Positions 16,568-26,344 are shown, numbered from the stretch's first letter. The stretch is 44,640 nt of DNA from Gemmatimonadaceae bacterium (GCA_025362035.1 JANYIN010000036.1:1-44640), one strand, 5' to 3'. Numbers and translations: made by a program. Notes: generated from the sequence alone by a model not told the origin.

Positions 16568-18718
16568 ATGGCCAGATTCGATCAGGTTGCGGCGGCCCGC
16601 GAGCAGGCTCCAGGGGGCATCGCGCACGAGTTCGGCGAGCTTCACCGGCTGCTCGTCGAGCGCGTGCAGGACTACGCCATCTTCGCGCTCGACCCCGGCG
16701 GCTTCATCCTGAGCTGGAACGCGGGCGCGGAGCGCTTCAAGGGCTACACGACCGACGAAATCATCGGGCGCCACTTCTCCATCTTCTATCCCCGCGAGAA
16801 GGTGTCGGTCGGCTGGCCGGAGCACGAGCTTCGAGAGGCCGCGCGCGTCGGTCGTTTCGAGGACGAAGGGTGGCGTGTGCGGAAGGACGGCACCCGGTTC
16901 TGGGCGAACGTCGTCATCACGGCCCTCCGCAGCGAAACCGGCGAGCTGATCGGCTACGCGAAGGTTACGCGCGACCTCACCGAGCGCCGCGCCTCGGAGG
17001 ACGCCCTTCGGCTCAGCGAGGAGCGCTTCCGCCTGCTTGTCACGAGCGTCAAGGACTACGCCATCTTCATGCTCGACCCCGAGGGTCGCGTCGCGACGTG
17101 GAACGAGGGCGCGCAGCGAGCGAAGGGTTACTCGGAGGAGGAGATCATCGGGCGCCACTTTTCGATCTTCTATCCGCCTGACCGCGTGGCCGAACATTTC
17201 CCCGAGTATGAGCTCGCGGAGGCGACCCGAGTCGGCCGCTTCGAGGACGAGGGATGGCGCGTGCGGAAGGATGGTTCGCGCTTCTGGGCGAACGTGGTCA
17301 TCACGCCGCTCTATGCCACCGCGGGGCGGCTGGTGGGGTTCGGCAAGGTGACACGCGACCTGACCGAACGGCGCGCCGCCGAGAAGCGGGCGATCCAGGA
17401 CGCGCGCCGCGTGGCGGCGGAGGAGGCGGCGCGGCACACGGCCGACGTCGCGCGTCAGCGGTCGGAGCAATTGCAGGCGCTCACGTCGGCGCTCGCCGCC
17501 GTGCATGCCATTCCGGACATCGCACGCGTCGTCTTCACACAGGCCTTTCCCGCCGCGGGCGCCGATGGTGGAAGCATCGGCGTCATCGCGCCCGACGGAA
17601 ACCATCTGCGCATCATCGTCGAGAGTGGCTACGACGGGCTGACGGACGAGTTCCGGCTCGTGTCGCTGGACGCGCCCATGCCGATGCCGACCGCAGTGCG
17701 GACGGGAACGACAGTCGTGTGCCGCACCCAGGGCGAGCGCGATGCGCGCTTCCCGGCGACGAGCGTCCTGCTCGCCTCCTTCGAGAGCAGCGTGGTCGTC
17801 CCACTCGCGAGCGGAGGCCACCCCATCGGCGCGATCGCAATGCATCGTCGCCCCCGTCCTGGCGAGGCCCTGACGAGCGATGCGGTGACGTTCATGGAGT
17901 CGGTCGCGCAGCAGTGCGGACAGGCGCTCGAGCGCGCCGAGCTGTACGAGTCGGAGCGACTCGCCAGACGCGAGGCGGAAGACGCACGCGCACGCGCAGA
18001 GGAGGCGAACCGGGCGAAGAGCCAGTTCCTCGCCGCCATGTCGCACGAGCTGCGCACTCCGCTCAACGCCATCGGCGGGTACGCGCAGCTCATCGAGCTC
18101 GGACTCAGCGGAGAGGTGAGTGAGCAGCAGCGTACTCAGCTCGGGCGCATCCAGCGCAGCCAGCAGCACCTGCTTGGCATCATCAACGACATCCTGAACT
18201 TCGCGCGCGTCGACGCGGGGCAGGTCATCTATGAGGTCACTGACGTGCCGATGCAAGACGTCCTGCAGTCGGCGACACAGATGATCCTTCCGCAGGCAAA
18301 CGAGAAGGGGATCGCCCTCGGCGTAACGACGTGCGCGGTCGACGTCGTGGCGCGCGCCGACCCGTCCAAGGTGGAACAGATCGTCCTGAATCTCCTGACC
18401 AACGCGGTGAAGTTCACGACCCCCCAGGGACGCGTCAGGATCACCTGTCAACGGGATGGCCGCGGACGTGTTGCATGCGCCGTGTCCGACACGGGCATCG
18501 GCATTCCGCCCGATCAGCTCGACCGCGTGTTCGAGCCGTTCATTCAGGTCGGCCGCTCGCTCACGACAAATCAGGAGGGGACGGGGCTGGGTCTCGCGAT
18601 CAGCCGCGACCTGGCGCGCGCGATGCAAGGCGACATCGAGGTGCAGAGCGTGCCCGACCAGGGGTCCGTGTTCACCCTGCTCCTGCCCGCGGCCGACTCG
18701 GGCTCGATTTCGGACTGA
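16568..18718 (+). CDS. Soluble PAS-PAS-GAF sensor histidine kinase
   Basis: 716 aa from ATG 16568. Two adjacent PAS domains (about 20-145 and 150-270) are near-copies sharing DYAIF.LDP, KGY, EIIGRHFSIFYP, RVGRFEDEGWRVRKDG, RFWANVVIT and KVTRDLTERRA, so they arose by internal duplication. A GAF domain follows (about 300-450, PDIARVVFTQAFPAAGADGGSIGVI to PIGAIAMHRR). Then come HisKA with FLAAMSHELRTPLNAIGGYAQLI (phospho-acceptor His493) and HATPase_c with LNLLTNAVKFT, DTGIGI and GTGLGLAISRDLA. No membrane segment, receiver domain or adjacent response regulator. Its kinase core resembles that of the 10409 kinase, so the two probably belong to one paralogous group. Confidence 0.92.
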   Translation: MARFDQVAAAREQAPGGIAHEFGELHRLLVERVQDYAIFALDPGGFILSWNAGAERFKGYTTDEIIGRHFSIFYPREKVSVGWPEHELREAARVGRFEDEGWRVRKDGTRFWANVVITALRSETGELIGYAKVTRDLTERRASEDALRLSEERFRLLVTSVKDYAIFMLDPEGRVATWNEGAQRAKGYSEEEIIGRHFSIFYPPDRVAEHFPEYELAEATRVGRFEDEGWRVRKDGSRFWANVVITPLYATAGRLVGFGKVTRDLTERRAAEKRAIQDARRVAAEEAARHTADVARQRSEQLQALTSALAAVHAIPDIARVVFTQAFPAAGADGGSIGVIAPDGNHLRIIVESGYDGLTDEFRLVSLDAPMPMPTAVRTGTTVVCRTQGERDARFPATSVLLASFESSVVVPLASGGHPIGAIAMHRRPRPGEALTSDAVTFMESVAQQCGQALERAELYESERLARREAEDARARAEEANRAKSQFLAAMSHELRTPLNAIGGYAQLIELGLSGEVSEQQRTQLGRIQRSQQHLLGIINDILNFARVDAGQVIYEVTDVPMQDVLQSATQMILPQANEKGIALGVTTCAVDVVARADPSKVEQIVLNLLTNAVKFTTPQGRVRITCQRDGRGRVACAVSDTGIGIPPDQLDRVFEPFIQVGRSLTTNQEGTGLGLAISRDLARAMQGDIEVQSVPDQGSVFTLLLPAADSGSISD

Positions 18719-18730
18719 GTGCGCCGGTCC

Positions 18731-18956
18731 GCTCAGCGTGCTCGCCACGACACGGCGGAGCGGCCAAGCCACGATTCCAGCAATGTCAGACCAGCCTTGA
18801 ATTCTAACCGCCGGTGCCCGGGCTCTCGTCCCGGTTCACCGATCGTACGGACGTCGTCAAGCGAGCGTGATGCCGGATTTTTCTTCATCGACTGAGGCGC
18901 TCTTCCCGACCTGAGATGGGCGCGCGCTGTCGCGCCCACGATTGGTCCCGCTCTCC
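18731..18956 (+). pseudogene. Duplicated kinase promoter and start-codon fragment, copy 2
   Basis: Near-identical to 10270-10500. The ATG at 18870 reads MPDFSSSTEALFPT and then a stop, because 2-nt and 3-nt deletions shift the frame. The match ends abruptly at 18956, where the NHL-repeat remnant begins. It starts only 12 bp after the preceding histidine kinase stop. The copied promoter may still fire into the debris. Confidence 0.85.
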
Positions 18957-19308
18957 GGAACGGCCACGTGTTGATCGCGGACGAGAACAACGATCGCCCG
19001 ATCGAGGTGGATCGTGCAAAGAACATCGTCGCGACTTTCACGGCCGGGGCACGGTCGGCGGCGTCGCCTTCGCCAGCCGTATCGACGGACACTCGCGCAT
19101 CACCGACTCGAACAAGGGCGGCACGACCCTGATCAGCGACCAGTTCAATCACCGAGTGGTCGAAGTGGACCGCGCCGGCAACATCGTGAAGACGTTTGGT
19201 AACCTCAACTCGGCCGGCTACGGCCCCTCGAATACTCAGCAGGGATTGAATGGCCCGTACGACGCGAAGGTCGTCGGTGATTTCACGGGGCTCACACCGC
19301 CGCGGTGA
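18957..19308 (+). pseudogene. NHL-repeat protein, C-terminal remnant
   Basis: Reads NGHVLIADENNDRPIEVDRAKNIVATFTAG, then needs a one-base shift near 19050 to continue as GGTVGGVAFASRIDG, LISDQFNHRVVEVDRAGNIVKTFGNL and YDAKVVGDFTGLTPPR-stop. These are NHL-type propeller repeats. The jump from ITDSNKGG to TTLISDQFN suggests loss of an internal repeat. There is no start codon or signal peptide; its 5' end is the junction with the duplicated kinase fragment. Confidence 0.7.
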
Positions 19309-19401
19309 ACGCGGACCGATGTCGAGAACGCCCGCGACGCTGAACTCCCCCACAAGGAGTGATTGGCCGAGGGTAGGGCGGCTCGTAGCAAGAGCTCCAC
19401 T

Positions 19402-19421
19402 CGCCTGGCTTAGCTCAGGCG
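19402..19421 (-). terminator. Hairpin just after the CocE-type gene
   Basis: CGCCTG and CAGGCG form a perfect 6-bp stem around GCTTAGCT, starting 6 bp beyond the stop of the last gene of the minus-strand operon. No T-run follows, so it is at best a weak or Rho-assisted terminator. Confidence 0.35.
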
Positions 19422-19426
19422 TGCAG

Positions 19427-21358
19427 CTAGTGCTCCGCTCGGCGCAGCGCCGGCAGCTCCACGTACGTGGCCTGCGAGCCGGCGCGGTAGATCCGCTGCG
19501 TCGCAGCCTGGAAGTCCGAGTCCCGTGCCTCGAAGATGTTGGGCACGAAGCGCTGCGGATTGCGATCGATGAGCGGGAACCAGCTGCTCTGCACCTGCAC
19601 GGCGATCCGGTGTCCCTTCTTGAATCGGTAGCTCTGCGTGTGCAGGTCGATCACGTACTCGCTCACGCGATTCGGGACGACCGGCTCGGGCTTCGCAAGG
19701 CTGTTGCGGAACCTCGCGCGCATCACGTCGTTCGACACCATGAGCTCGAACCCGTTGAGGCTCGGCGTCGCCTGTCCCTGGTCCGGGTAGACATCGAGCA
19801 CCTTGACGACCCAATCGGCGTCGCTTCCCGTCGTCGACGCGAATAGATGAGCGTCGAGCTGGCCCGCGATCACGACGTCCTCTGTCAACGGCTCCGTCTT
19901 CCACGTGAGCACGTCGCCGCGGCCATCGAGGAAACGCTGATCGTCCATCAGCCAGCGGCTCCACGTCGATCCGGCAGTGTAGGTCGGATGAATCGGGCGC
20001 GGCCGGTACGGCACGGGGCTGGCGGGGTCGGACACGTACGAATCGAAGCCCTGTGCCGCGATGTCCGTCGGACGCTCGAAGGAGAGCATGTGGTCGGCAC
20101 GGGTATACAGGCGGCGCCTCGTCGTGACGTTCGTCGGAGGCCAGCGGTCGTAGGCGACCCAGTGGTTGCTGCCGCTCTCGAAGGTGGTCGCTTCCGGCAG
20201 CTTGAGCGTCCCCTTGTCCTTGAGCCAGTACGCGAACCATGGTGCGAGGATGTCGCGCCGGTACTCCGTGGACGTCGCACTGCCGAAGTCGATCTCCCCG
20301 AGCGTCCGGCCAGACGCCCCGCCCCACCCGCCGTGGTTCCACGGACCCACGACGAGGTAGTTGATTCTCCTGGTGTCGTGTCGCTCGAGCGCCTCGTAGA
20401 TCGTCACGGGGCCGTAGAAATCCTCCTGGTCCCAGAACCCGGCGACGTTCAGGGTCGGGACGCGCACGCGGTCGAGATACTGTGTGACTCCCTGCCGCTT
20501 CCAGAACGCGTCGTAGCTGGAGTGCGCCGCGAAGTCGTTCCACGAGGGGATGGTGCCGTGCAGGTACCGTTCGTTCACATGGGCCAGGGAGCCGAGTTTC
20601 AGGTACCAGTCGTAGGTGTCGGGCTCGTCGAACGCGAACGCCGTCGTCTCCTTGTTCGTCTCCATCATGGTCGCATACTCAAAGCCGTAGCTGAGCCGGA
20701 ATGCACCGTTGTGATGGAAGTCGTCGCCAATGAACATGTCGGCCGGTGAGGCCTGCGGCGACACGGCCTTCAGAGCAGGATGCGGGTCGAGCATCGCCAT
20801 CACGGTCAGCCACCCGGGGTACGAGACGCCGAGCATGCCGACGCGGCCGTTGTTGTTCGGAACGGCCTTCAACAGCCACTCGATGGTGTCGTACGTGTCG
20901 GTCGCTTCGTCGAGAGCCTTCGCGTCCCTGGGATCACGCTTGGGCCGCAGCATCACGAACTTCCCTTCGGATGCGAAGCGTCCACGGATATCCTGGAAGG
21001 CGAACGCGTACCCGTCCGCTGCCAGTTCGGCGTAGGAGCTGGCCAGAACCCGTCCTGCGCCGGCGATGCCGTACGGGGTGCGCGCGAAGATGATCGGCAG
21101 CGGGCCCGACGCGCCGCGCGGCACGTACACCAGCGTGTGCAGCTTCACCCCGTCACGCATCGGCACCTGCACTTCCATCTTGTCGTACTGCGCGAGCACC
21201 GACTCGGCCCGCTGCGCCGCGACCGCCGCCGCGGATGACGCGGCCGAGGGTGAGGGGGGCGGCGACGACTGCGCCTCGAGATGCCGCGCACCGGACAGGG
21301 CACTTGAGAGGGCAATAGCGACGGCGAAACGACGCGAGCGCGAGGAGGCAAGGGTCAT
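19427..21358 (-). CDS. CocE/NonD (S15) family exported hydrolase
   Basis: 643 aa from ATG 21358, which overlaps the stop of the upstream serine hydrolase (ATGA, 21355-21358). Signal peptide ends at about GARHLEAQ, followed by a Ser/Ala/Pro linker. The alpha/beta-hydrolase core begins VQVPMRDGVKLHTLVYVP and FARTPYGI, with GDY-like FQDIRGRFASEG and the nucleophile elbow GMLGVSYPGW (Ser). The probable Asp/His partners lie in VPTLNVAGFWDQEDFYGP and VVGPWNHGGWG. The C-terminal jelly roll is of the X-Pro dipeptidyl-peptidase type (LTWKTEPLTEDVVIAGQLDAHLFAST). The family includes alpha-amino-acid ester hydrolases and glutaryl-7-ACA acylases, enzymes that tolerate D-side-chain acyl groups. In this operon it may release amino acids from esters or amides. 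Last gene of the cluster. Confidence 0.93.
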   Translation of the reverse strand: MTLASSRSRRFAVAIALSSALSGARHLEAQSSPPPSPSAASSAAAVAAQRAESVLAQYDKMEVQVPMRDGVKLHTLVYVPRGASGPLPIIFARTPYGIAGAGRVLASSYAELAADGYAFAFQDIRGRFASEGKFVMLRPKRDPRDAKALDEATDTYDTIEWLLKAVPNNNGRVGMLGVSYPGWLTVMAMLDPHPALKAVSPQASPADMFIGDDFHHNGAFRLSYGFEYATMMETNKETTAFAFDEPDTYDWYLKLGSLAHVNERYLHGTIPSWNDFAAHSSYDAFWKRQGVTQYLDRVRVPTLNVAGFWDQEDFYGPVTIYEALERHDTRRINYLVVGPWNHGGWGGASGRTLGEIDFGSATSTEYRRDILAPWFAYWLKDKGTLKLPEATTFESGSNHWVAYDRWPPTNVTTRRRLYTRADHMLSFERPTDIAAQGFDSYVSDPASPVPYRPRPIHPTYTAGSTWSRWLMDDQRFLDGRGDVLTWKTEPLTEDVVIAGQLDAHLFASTTGSDADWVVKVLDVYPDQGQATPSLNGFELMVSNDVMRARFRNSLAKPEPVVPNRVSEYVIDLHTQSYRFKKGHRIAVQVQSSWFPLIDRNPQRFVPNIFEARDSDFQAATQRIYRAGSQATYVELPALRRAEH

Positions 21359-22857
21359 GGGCGCATCCGGTTGAAGGTCTGTCCGTACGCGCGAACGCTG
21401 CTCACCCCACCTGCGCCGTCCGGCACGAAGGTCAGGGTCACCGGACCGTCCTCTGGCCGCTTCGGCCGGGTCCGGAAGGTCTCGTACTGCGTATGCTCGA
21501 GCGAACCGAGATCGGCCTTGTCCCAATGCGCATGCAACGTCTTTCCGTCCGCGGTGACCGCCATGGTCCCGAAGGCCGAGTCGGCATACGAGCCGACGTA
21601 GCGATCGAGCGCCAGTGACGCGGGACCACCCACCGGGGCGGGGCGTGCGGGCGCAGCGGCGCGCGCCCTGCGACGAGCGGCGAAGAGCGCGCGCAGATCG
21701 CCGCTCCAGTCGATCGTCGGGCGGTCGCCGTAGAGGTCGAACACCTGGTACATGAGCGCGTGACGCACTTCGGCGTGATCGAGGTTGGCGAGCACGTACA
21801 CGCCGACCTTCTGTTCGGGTAGCAGTCCGATGATCGCGCTCTCCCCGTCGATGCTGCCGGTATGCATCCAGACCGTCTTCCCATGATAGTCCTGCACGAA
21901 CCACCCGAGTGCGTAGCTGAAGAAGTGGGGTTTCGCGAGCTCGAGCGCCGGATACTCGGCCATCGGAGCGCGCATCTCCGGCGCGATCAGCTCGCGGAAG
22001 GTCTCCGTCTTGAGCAGGCGCTGATCGCCAACGCGGCCGCTGTCCAATATGAATCGCATCCACTTCGACATGTCGGAGACGCTCGACCAGACGGAGCCGG
22101 CCGGAGCGATCGCATCGGTGCTCCGGATCGGGACGATGCGAATCGAGTCGTGCAGCTCGGCGTGCGGCATGCCGACGTCCGCCTTGCCGCGAACGTCGGA
22201 GACGAGAGGCACCGACTCCCGCATTCCGAGCGGGGCGAAGATTCGCGTCCGGACGAACGCGTCCCATGGCATGCCGGAGATGCGCTCGACGAGCAGCCCG
22301 CCAATGGCGTAGACGACGTTGTTGTACGACCAGGTCGACCGGAACGACGTCTCCGGCTTCACGTACCGCAGGCGGCGGATCATCTCCGGCATCGTGTACT
22401 GATTCTCCTCGACGGCCCAGAGGAGGTCGACGGACGGGAGCCCCGAGCGATGCGTCAGGATGTCCCGCACGGTGAGCTCCCGGGTCGCGTACGGATCGAA
22501 CAGGCGGAGCTCAGGCAGGTAGTCGACGACGCGGTCGTCCCACTTGAGCTTTCCTTCGTCCACGAGCATACCGAGCGCGGCAGACGTCATGGCCTTGGTC
22601 GTCGACCCGATGGCGAAGCGGGTGTGCTCGGTTGCAGGCGCCGGCTTCCCCACCTCGGCAACACCATAGCCGCGCGCGAAGACCAGCGAGTCGTTGCTGA
22701 CGACGGCGATCGCGAGGCCAGGCACGTGCCAGTCCCGCGCGGCCTGTGCCACGTACCGATCGAATGCAGCCCAGTCGGGCGCCGGATGCTGTTGCGCGTG
22801 AAGCGGCGCCGTGCAGGTCGCGACGAGTGCGGCGGCCGTGATGTTGATGCGTCTCAT
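21355..22857 (-). CDS. Exported class-C beta-lactamase-type serine hydrolase (S12)
   Basis: 500 aa from ATG 22857, chosen because it begins the signal peptide MRRINITAAALVATCTAPLHAQ; an ATG ten codons earlier is possible. Active-site motifs are complete: SxxK in FAIGSTTKAMTSAALG, Tyr-x-Asn in WSYNNVVYA and the third motif HTGS in VWMHTGSIDGESA. A C-terminal extension from about residue 385 (LDRYVGSYADSAFGTMAVTADGKTL) is a small beta domain common in this family. S12 members include DD-carboxypeptidases, D-aminopeptidases, alkaline D-peptidases and esterases. The surrounding genes make a D-stereospecific peptidase or amidase attractive, but sequence alone does not prove it. It lies 64 bp after the tricorn gene and overlaps the CocE gene by 4 bp. 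Confidence 0.93.
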   Translation of the reverse strand: MRRINITAAALVATCTAPLHAQQHPAPDWAAFDRYVAQAARDWHVPGLAIAVVSNDSLVFARGYGVAEVGKPAPATEHTRFAIGSTTKAMTSAALGMLVDEGKLKWDDRVVDYLPELRLFDPYATRELTVRDILTHRSGLPSVDLLWAVEENQYTMPEMIRRLRYVKPETSFRSTWSYNNVVYAIGGLLVERISGMPWDAFVRTRIFAPLGMRESVPLVSDVRGKADVGMPHAELHDSIRIVPIRSTDAIAPAGSVWSSVSDMSKWMRFILDSGRVGDQRLLKTETFRELIAPEMRAPMAEYPALELAKPHFFSYALGWFVQDYHGKTVWMHTGSIDGESAIIGLLPEQKVGVYVLANLDHAEVRHALMYQVFDLYGDRPTIDWSGDLRALFAARRRARAAAPARPAPVGGPASLALDRYVGSYADSAFGTMAVTADGKTLHAHWDKADLGSLEHTQYETFRTRPKRPEDGPVTLTFVPDGAGGVSSVRAYGQTFNRMRP

Positions 22858-22921
22858 GAGGCGGAGCGGCTGAGCGTGGCGGTGCATCCGGAGCGGCGGT
22901 GGGAATGGTGACGCAGCGTGC

Positions 22922-25900
22922 TCACGACGGCGGACGCGGCGACACGCGGTCGATGGGCCGCGGCCGGGTCACGCGCGACGCCGGCGTCTGATCGAGCAGG
23001 CGGAGCGCTTCGCGAACGCCCCGCTCGAGCTGCGGGTCGTGGCCGGCGATCACCGCGGCCTCGTCGTTCACCACCTCGATGTCAGGCGCGACGCCTTCGT
23101 TCTCGATCGCCCATTCGTTCTTGAGGTTGAAGAAGGCGAGGCCTGGCGCGGTGATCCCTCCGCCATCGATCGTGGACGGAACTCCGGTCGTGCCGACCAG
23201 ACCACCCCAGGTCCGGGTGCCGATGAGTGGACCGATCTGGTTCACACGAAAATTGTATGGCAAGGCGTCTCCGCCCGAGCCGGCAGATTCATTGATGAGC
23301 ATGACCTTCGGACCGTAGAGGCCAGCGGTCGGCGACGTCGAACTCAATCCATCACGCGTGGCGTAGCCACCGGTGATCCGCCGGCTCAACTCCCCGACGA
23401 TGTAATCGGCTACCATGCCGCCCTGGTTGTAACGCTCGTCGATCACCGCGCCTTCCTTGTTCTGCTGCGCGTAGAAATAGCGAACGAACGACGTGTAGCC
23501 AGCGGCCCCCGTGTTCGGAAGCCACACGTACGCAAGCCGGCCATTGGAGAGCGAATCGACCTTGCGGCGGTTGTCCTCGATCCAGGAGCGGGTGCGCAAC
23601 CCTTCTTCCGACGCAATCGGAATGACGGTCACGAGGCGCGACCCTTCCAGCGACGGGGTGCTGTTGATCCGAATGACGGTCTGCCGTCCCGCCGTTCCCT
23701 CGAAGGGCTCGTAAACGCTGCGTGCGGCCGAGACGGGATGACCGTCGACTTCGAGCAGGTAGTTGCCCGTCGCGACGTGCACGCCGGGGCCACTGAGCGG
23801 GGCGCGGAGCTCCGGGTTCCAGCTTTCGCCGCTGTAGATGCGCTTGATCCGGTAGTAGCCATTCTCGACCGCATAGTCGGCGCCGAGCAGCCCCGTGCTC
23901 GCGACGGGTCCCATCGACTCATCGCCGGAACCGGTGAGGTATGAGTGACCCACGACGAGCTCACCGCCCATTTGCTCCATCAAGTAGCCGAGGTCGGCGC
24001 GATGCCGGACAAAGGGGACGAGGGGCGCGTACTTCGCGCGCACCGCGTTCCAATTGGTGCCGTGCATACCGGGATCGTAAAAGAACTCACGCTGCGTACG
24101 CCAGGCCTCCGTGAAGATCTCCGCCCATTCGGCCTGGGGATCGACGCGCATCTCCAGCGACGCGACGTTCACAAGGCCGTCGCCGACTTTTGCCGGCTTC
24201 TCGGTCGAGATGATGCCCCATCGGGCATTCGCTCCTCCACCGGCCGAGTAGAGCAGCTTCTTCTTGTCATTGGACAGGCTGAATGTCCGGATTCCGTCGA
24301 GGACCGTCGTGACCGCTCTATCCTTGATCTGGAAGCGCTGCAACCTGAGGGAGCCGCCGCCGGCCGCGCCACGGTCAGCGAAGAGGAACGTTTCCGCGGT
24401 GCCGGCGGTGAGATTCGCGAGATCGCCGGCGGGAATGCCGACGGCGATGATGCGCTGGCGAATGCCGGCTTCGTCGATGCGAACCATGGCTTGATCATTC
24501 GTCTCGACCTTCACGCCCGAATCCGGCTTGACTGCCACAGTCGGCATCACGCGGGGCGGCGGACTCACGGCAGTGTGTGTGGCGGTCGTCAGCTCCTCGC
24601 TCGACTCCGGCAGCAACGGGGACGGATCCTCCGCACGCAGCACGGCGAGGTACGCATTCCGATGGACCGACCGGTCGATCTGGCTCATGTCGAGCCATGA
24701 CGTGCGAAGCCCGAGATCCGTGCTGGCGAGGAAGTAGAGATACCGCCCACCCGCGTCGAACGCCGGTGTGATGGCATCCGCGAAGCCGTCGGTGATCTGC
24801 ACCGGCTTCGCCTCGGACAGCGATCGAACAAAGATGGCGCGAAGGTGACTGGGCAGGCTCTTCGAGTAGGTGACCCAGCGTGAGTCCGGCGACCAGGTCG
24901 CATCGAACGACCGTCCGGGCGTGTTGTACGTGTCGCTGTCGATCTTCGACGCACGACCGTTCGCGACCTCGATGACCCAGAGGTTCAGGTGGTTGTCCTC
25001 GAGGCTTACATGGCGCCCATCGGGCGACCAGAGGAGTTGAGAGTAGAAACCCGTGGTGGGGAGTGCGATCGCGCGAGGCTTCGTTGCACCCAACTGGTCG
25101 CCGATCATGAGCTGGTACTCGCCGCTCTGGTCCGAGAGCCAGGCGACCTGCGATCCGTCCGGTGACCACGCGGGACTCCGATCGTGGGCGCCCGTGCTCT
25201 GGGTGAGATTGCGCCAGTCGCCCTTCTCCGCCGGTACGGTGAAGATGTCGCCGCGAGCGCCGAATACCGCTCTCGCCCCGGTGGGCGAAAGCGCCGCTTC
25301 CTGGATCATCGGCGCGACCTGCTTGAACTGCGGCCGCGCCCAGGCGAAGTCACCCACAACGTTGATGTTCAGCTTGTGGGTTGCGCCAGTCGCGATGTCG
25401 AGCAGGTGCAGGTCGCCCGCCTGCTCGTAGACCAGCGCATCGTCCGTCGCCGAGAGGTGCGCAACATCGAAATCGTCGTGCGTCGTCAGCTGCTTCAGCG
25501 CCTTCGTGTCCGCGCGATACGAGAACACGTTGGTCGTGTAGTTGCGATCCGACAGGAAGTAGATCGTGTTGCCCACCCACGCGGGCTCGGAATCGTTGCT
25601 GTCCTTCCACGGCAGCTTCTCTACTGAATAATCGCCGAGGCTCATAATGCTGATCGGGTGCGTCCGGCCGCCGCGGTAGTGGCGCCACCCGCTGGCTTCA
25701 TACCAGAAGGGGAACATGACCGTGGCGATTTCCTCGTACGCGATGCGCCGGCCGTCGGGCGCATACGACCCCGTGACCGCGCGCGGCATCGCCAGCGGCT
25801 CGGCGGGCCCGCCGTCACGCGAGACGCTGTACAGGCGAAGGAACGATGCATGCGGCATGCTCGTCTGGTTCGTGCCGAAGAGCACCCGACGTCCATCAGG

Positions 25901-26263
25901 CGACCAGCCGCGCACCCTGTTGATGCCGGGATAGAAAGTGAGCCGGCGCGGCTCGCCGCCGCTCGCCGGCATCACGAAGACGTCGGTATTGGCGCCCATG
26001 GTGTGGGAGAAGGCGATCATCGATCCGTCGGGTGAGAACATTGGATCGGTCTCCATCTCCGGCGTTGATGTGAGCCGTCGCGCCGTGCCCCCGGATCGCG
26101 CCACCGACCAGAGGTCACCGCCGTACTCGAACGCAACGGCGTCATGGCTGATGGTCGGATGGCGCAGGAGCCGTGTGCCCTGCGCGGCAGCGGCAGTGGA
26201 CGAGCACAGCGTCGCGGCGCACAGGACGGCCGCCGCCGGGAACAGGGAACGCATGCCTTTCAT
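22922..26263 (-). CDS. Tricorn-like S41 protease, exported
   Basis: 1113 aa from ATG 26263; the second ATG, three codons in, is also possible. Signal peptide ends near CSSTAAAAQG. The first 600 residues or so are beta-propeller blades (LLRHPTISHDAVAFEYGGDLWSV, METDPMFSPDGSMIAFS, RSPAWSPDGSQVAWLSDQSGEYQL). Next is a helical core region (EAWRTQREFFYDPGMHGTNWNAV) with VVGHSYLTG, whose His fits the tricorn catalytic His, then a PDZ-like part (GNYLLEVDGHPVSA). The S41 domain has the nucleophile Ser in INESAGSGGDALPYNF and Glu in WAIENEGVAPDIEV. Tricorn-type enzymes trim oligopeptides to small peptides. Here it is probably periplasmic, and its position behind SusC/SusD suggests it degrades imported peptides. 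Confidence 0.95.
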   Translation of the reverse strand: MKGMRSLFPAAAVLCAATLCSSTAAAAQGTRLLRHPTISHDAVAFEYGGDLWSVARSGGTARRLTSTPEMETDPMFSPDGSMIAFSHTMGANTDVFVMPASGGEPRRLTFYPGINRVRGWSPDGRRVLFGTNQTSMPHASFLRLYSVSRDGGPAEPLAMPRAVTGSYAPDGRRIAYEEIATVMFPFWYEASGWRHYRGGRTHPISIMSLGDYSVEKLPWKDSNDSEPAWVGNTIYFLSDRNYTTNVFSYRADTKALKQLTTHDDFDVAHLSATDDALVYEQAGDLHLLDIATGATHKLNINVVGDFAWARPQFKQVAPMIQEAALSPTGARAVFGARGDIFTVPAEKGDWRNLTQSTGAHDRSPAWSPDGSQVAWLSDQSGEYQLMIGDQLGATKPRAIALPTTGFYSQLLWSPDGRHVSLEDNHLNLWVIEVANGRASKIDSDTYNTPGRSFDATWSPDSRWVTYSKSLPSHLRAIFVRSLSEAKPVQITDGFADAITPAFDAGGRYLYFLASTDLGLRTSWLDMSQIDRSVHRNAYLAVLRAEDPSPLLPESSEELTTATHTAVSPPPRVMPTVAVKPDSGVKVETNDQAMVRIDEAGIRQRIIAVGIPAGDLANLTAGTAETFLFADRGAAGGGSLRLQRFQIKDRAVTTVLDGIRTFSLSNDKKKLLYSAGGGANARWGIISTEKPAKVGDGLVNVASLEMRVDPQAEWAEIFTEAWRTQREFFYDPGMHGTNWNAVRAKYAPLVPFVRHRADLGYLMEQMGGELVVGHSYLTGSGDESMGPVASTGLLGADYAVENGYYRIKRIYSGESWNPELRAPLSGPGVHVATGNYLLEVDGHPVSAARSVYEPFEGTAGRQTVIRINSTPSLEGSRLVTVIPIASEEGLRTRSWIEDNRRKVDSLSNGRLAYVWLPNTGAAGYTSFVRYFYAQQNKEGAVIDERYNQGGMVADYIVGELSRRITGGYATRDGLSSTSPTAGLYGPKVMLINESAGSGGDALPYNFRVNQIGPLIGTRTWGGLVGTTGVPSTIDGGGITAPGLAFFNLKNEWAIENEGVAPDIEVVNDEAAVIAGHDPQLERGVREALRLLDQTPASRVTRPRPIDRVSPRPPS

Positions 26264-26344
26264 CGGTCGGGGAGTTGGAGGAAGCGCAGGAGGACCGGAG
26301 TGCTCCTGTCCCGCCTGCGCGTCGTTCTGCGAGTCATCACCGCA

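Noticed and set aside
16334..18772. An 812-codon open frame antisense to the PAS-PAS-GAF kinase
   Set aside because: High-GC codon use leaves the antisense frame stop-free; the sequence has no domain, signal or family pattern and the sense strand is a textbook kinase.
21359..22267. N-terminal extension of the CocE-type frame over the serine hydrolase gene
   Set aside because: Arg/Pro-rich shadow of the hydrolase gene; the ATG at 21358 starts a signal peptide and overlaps the upstream stop.
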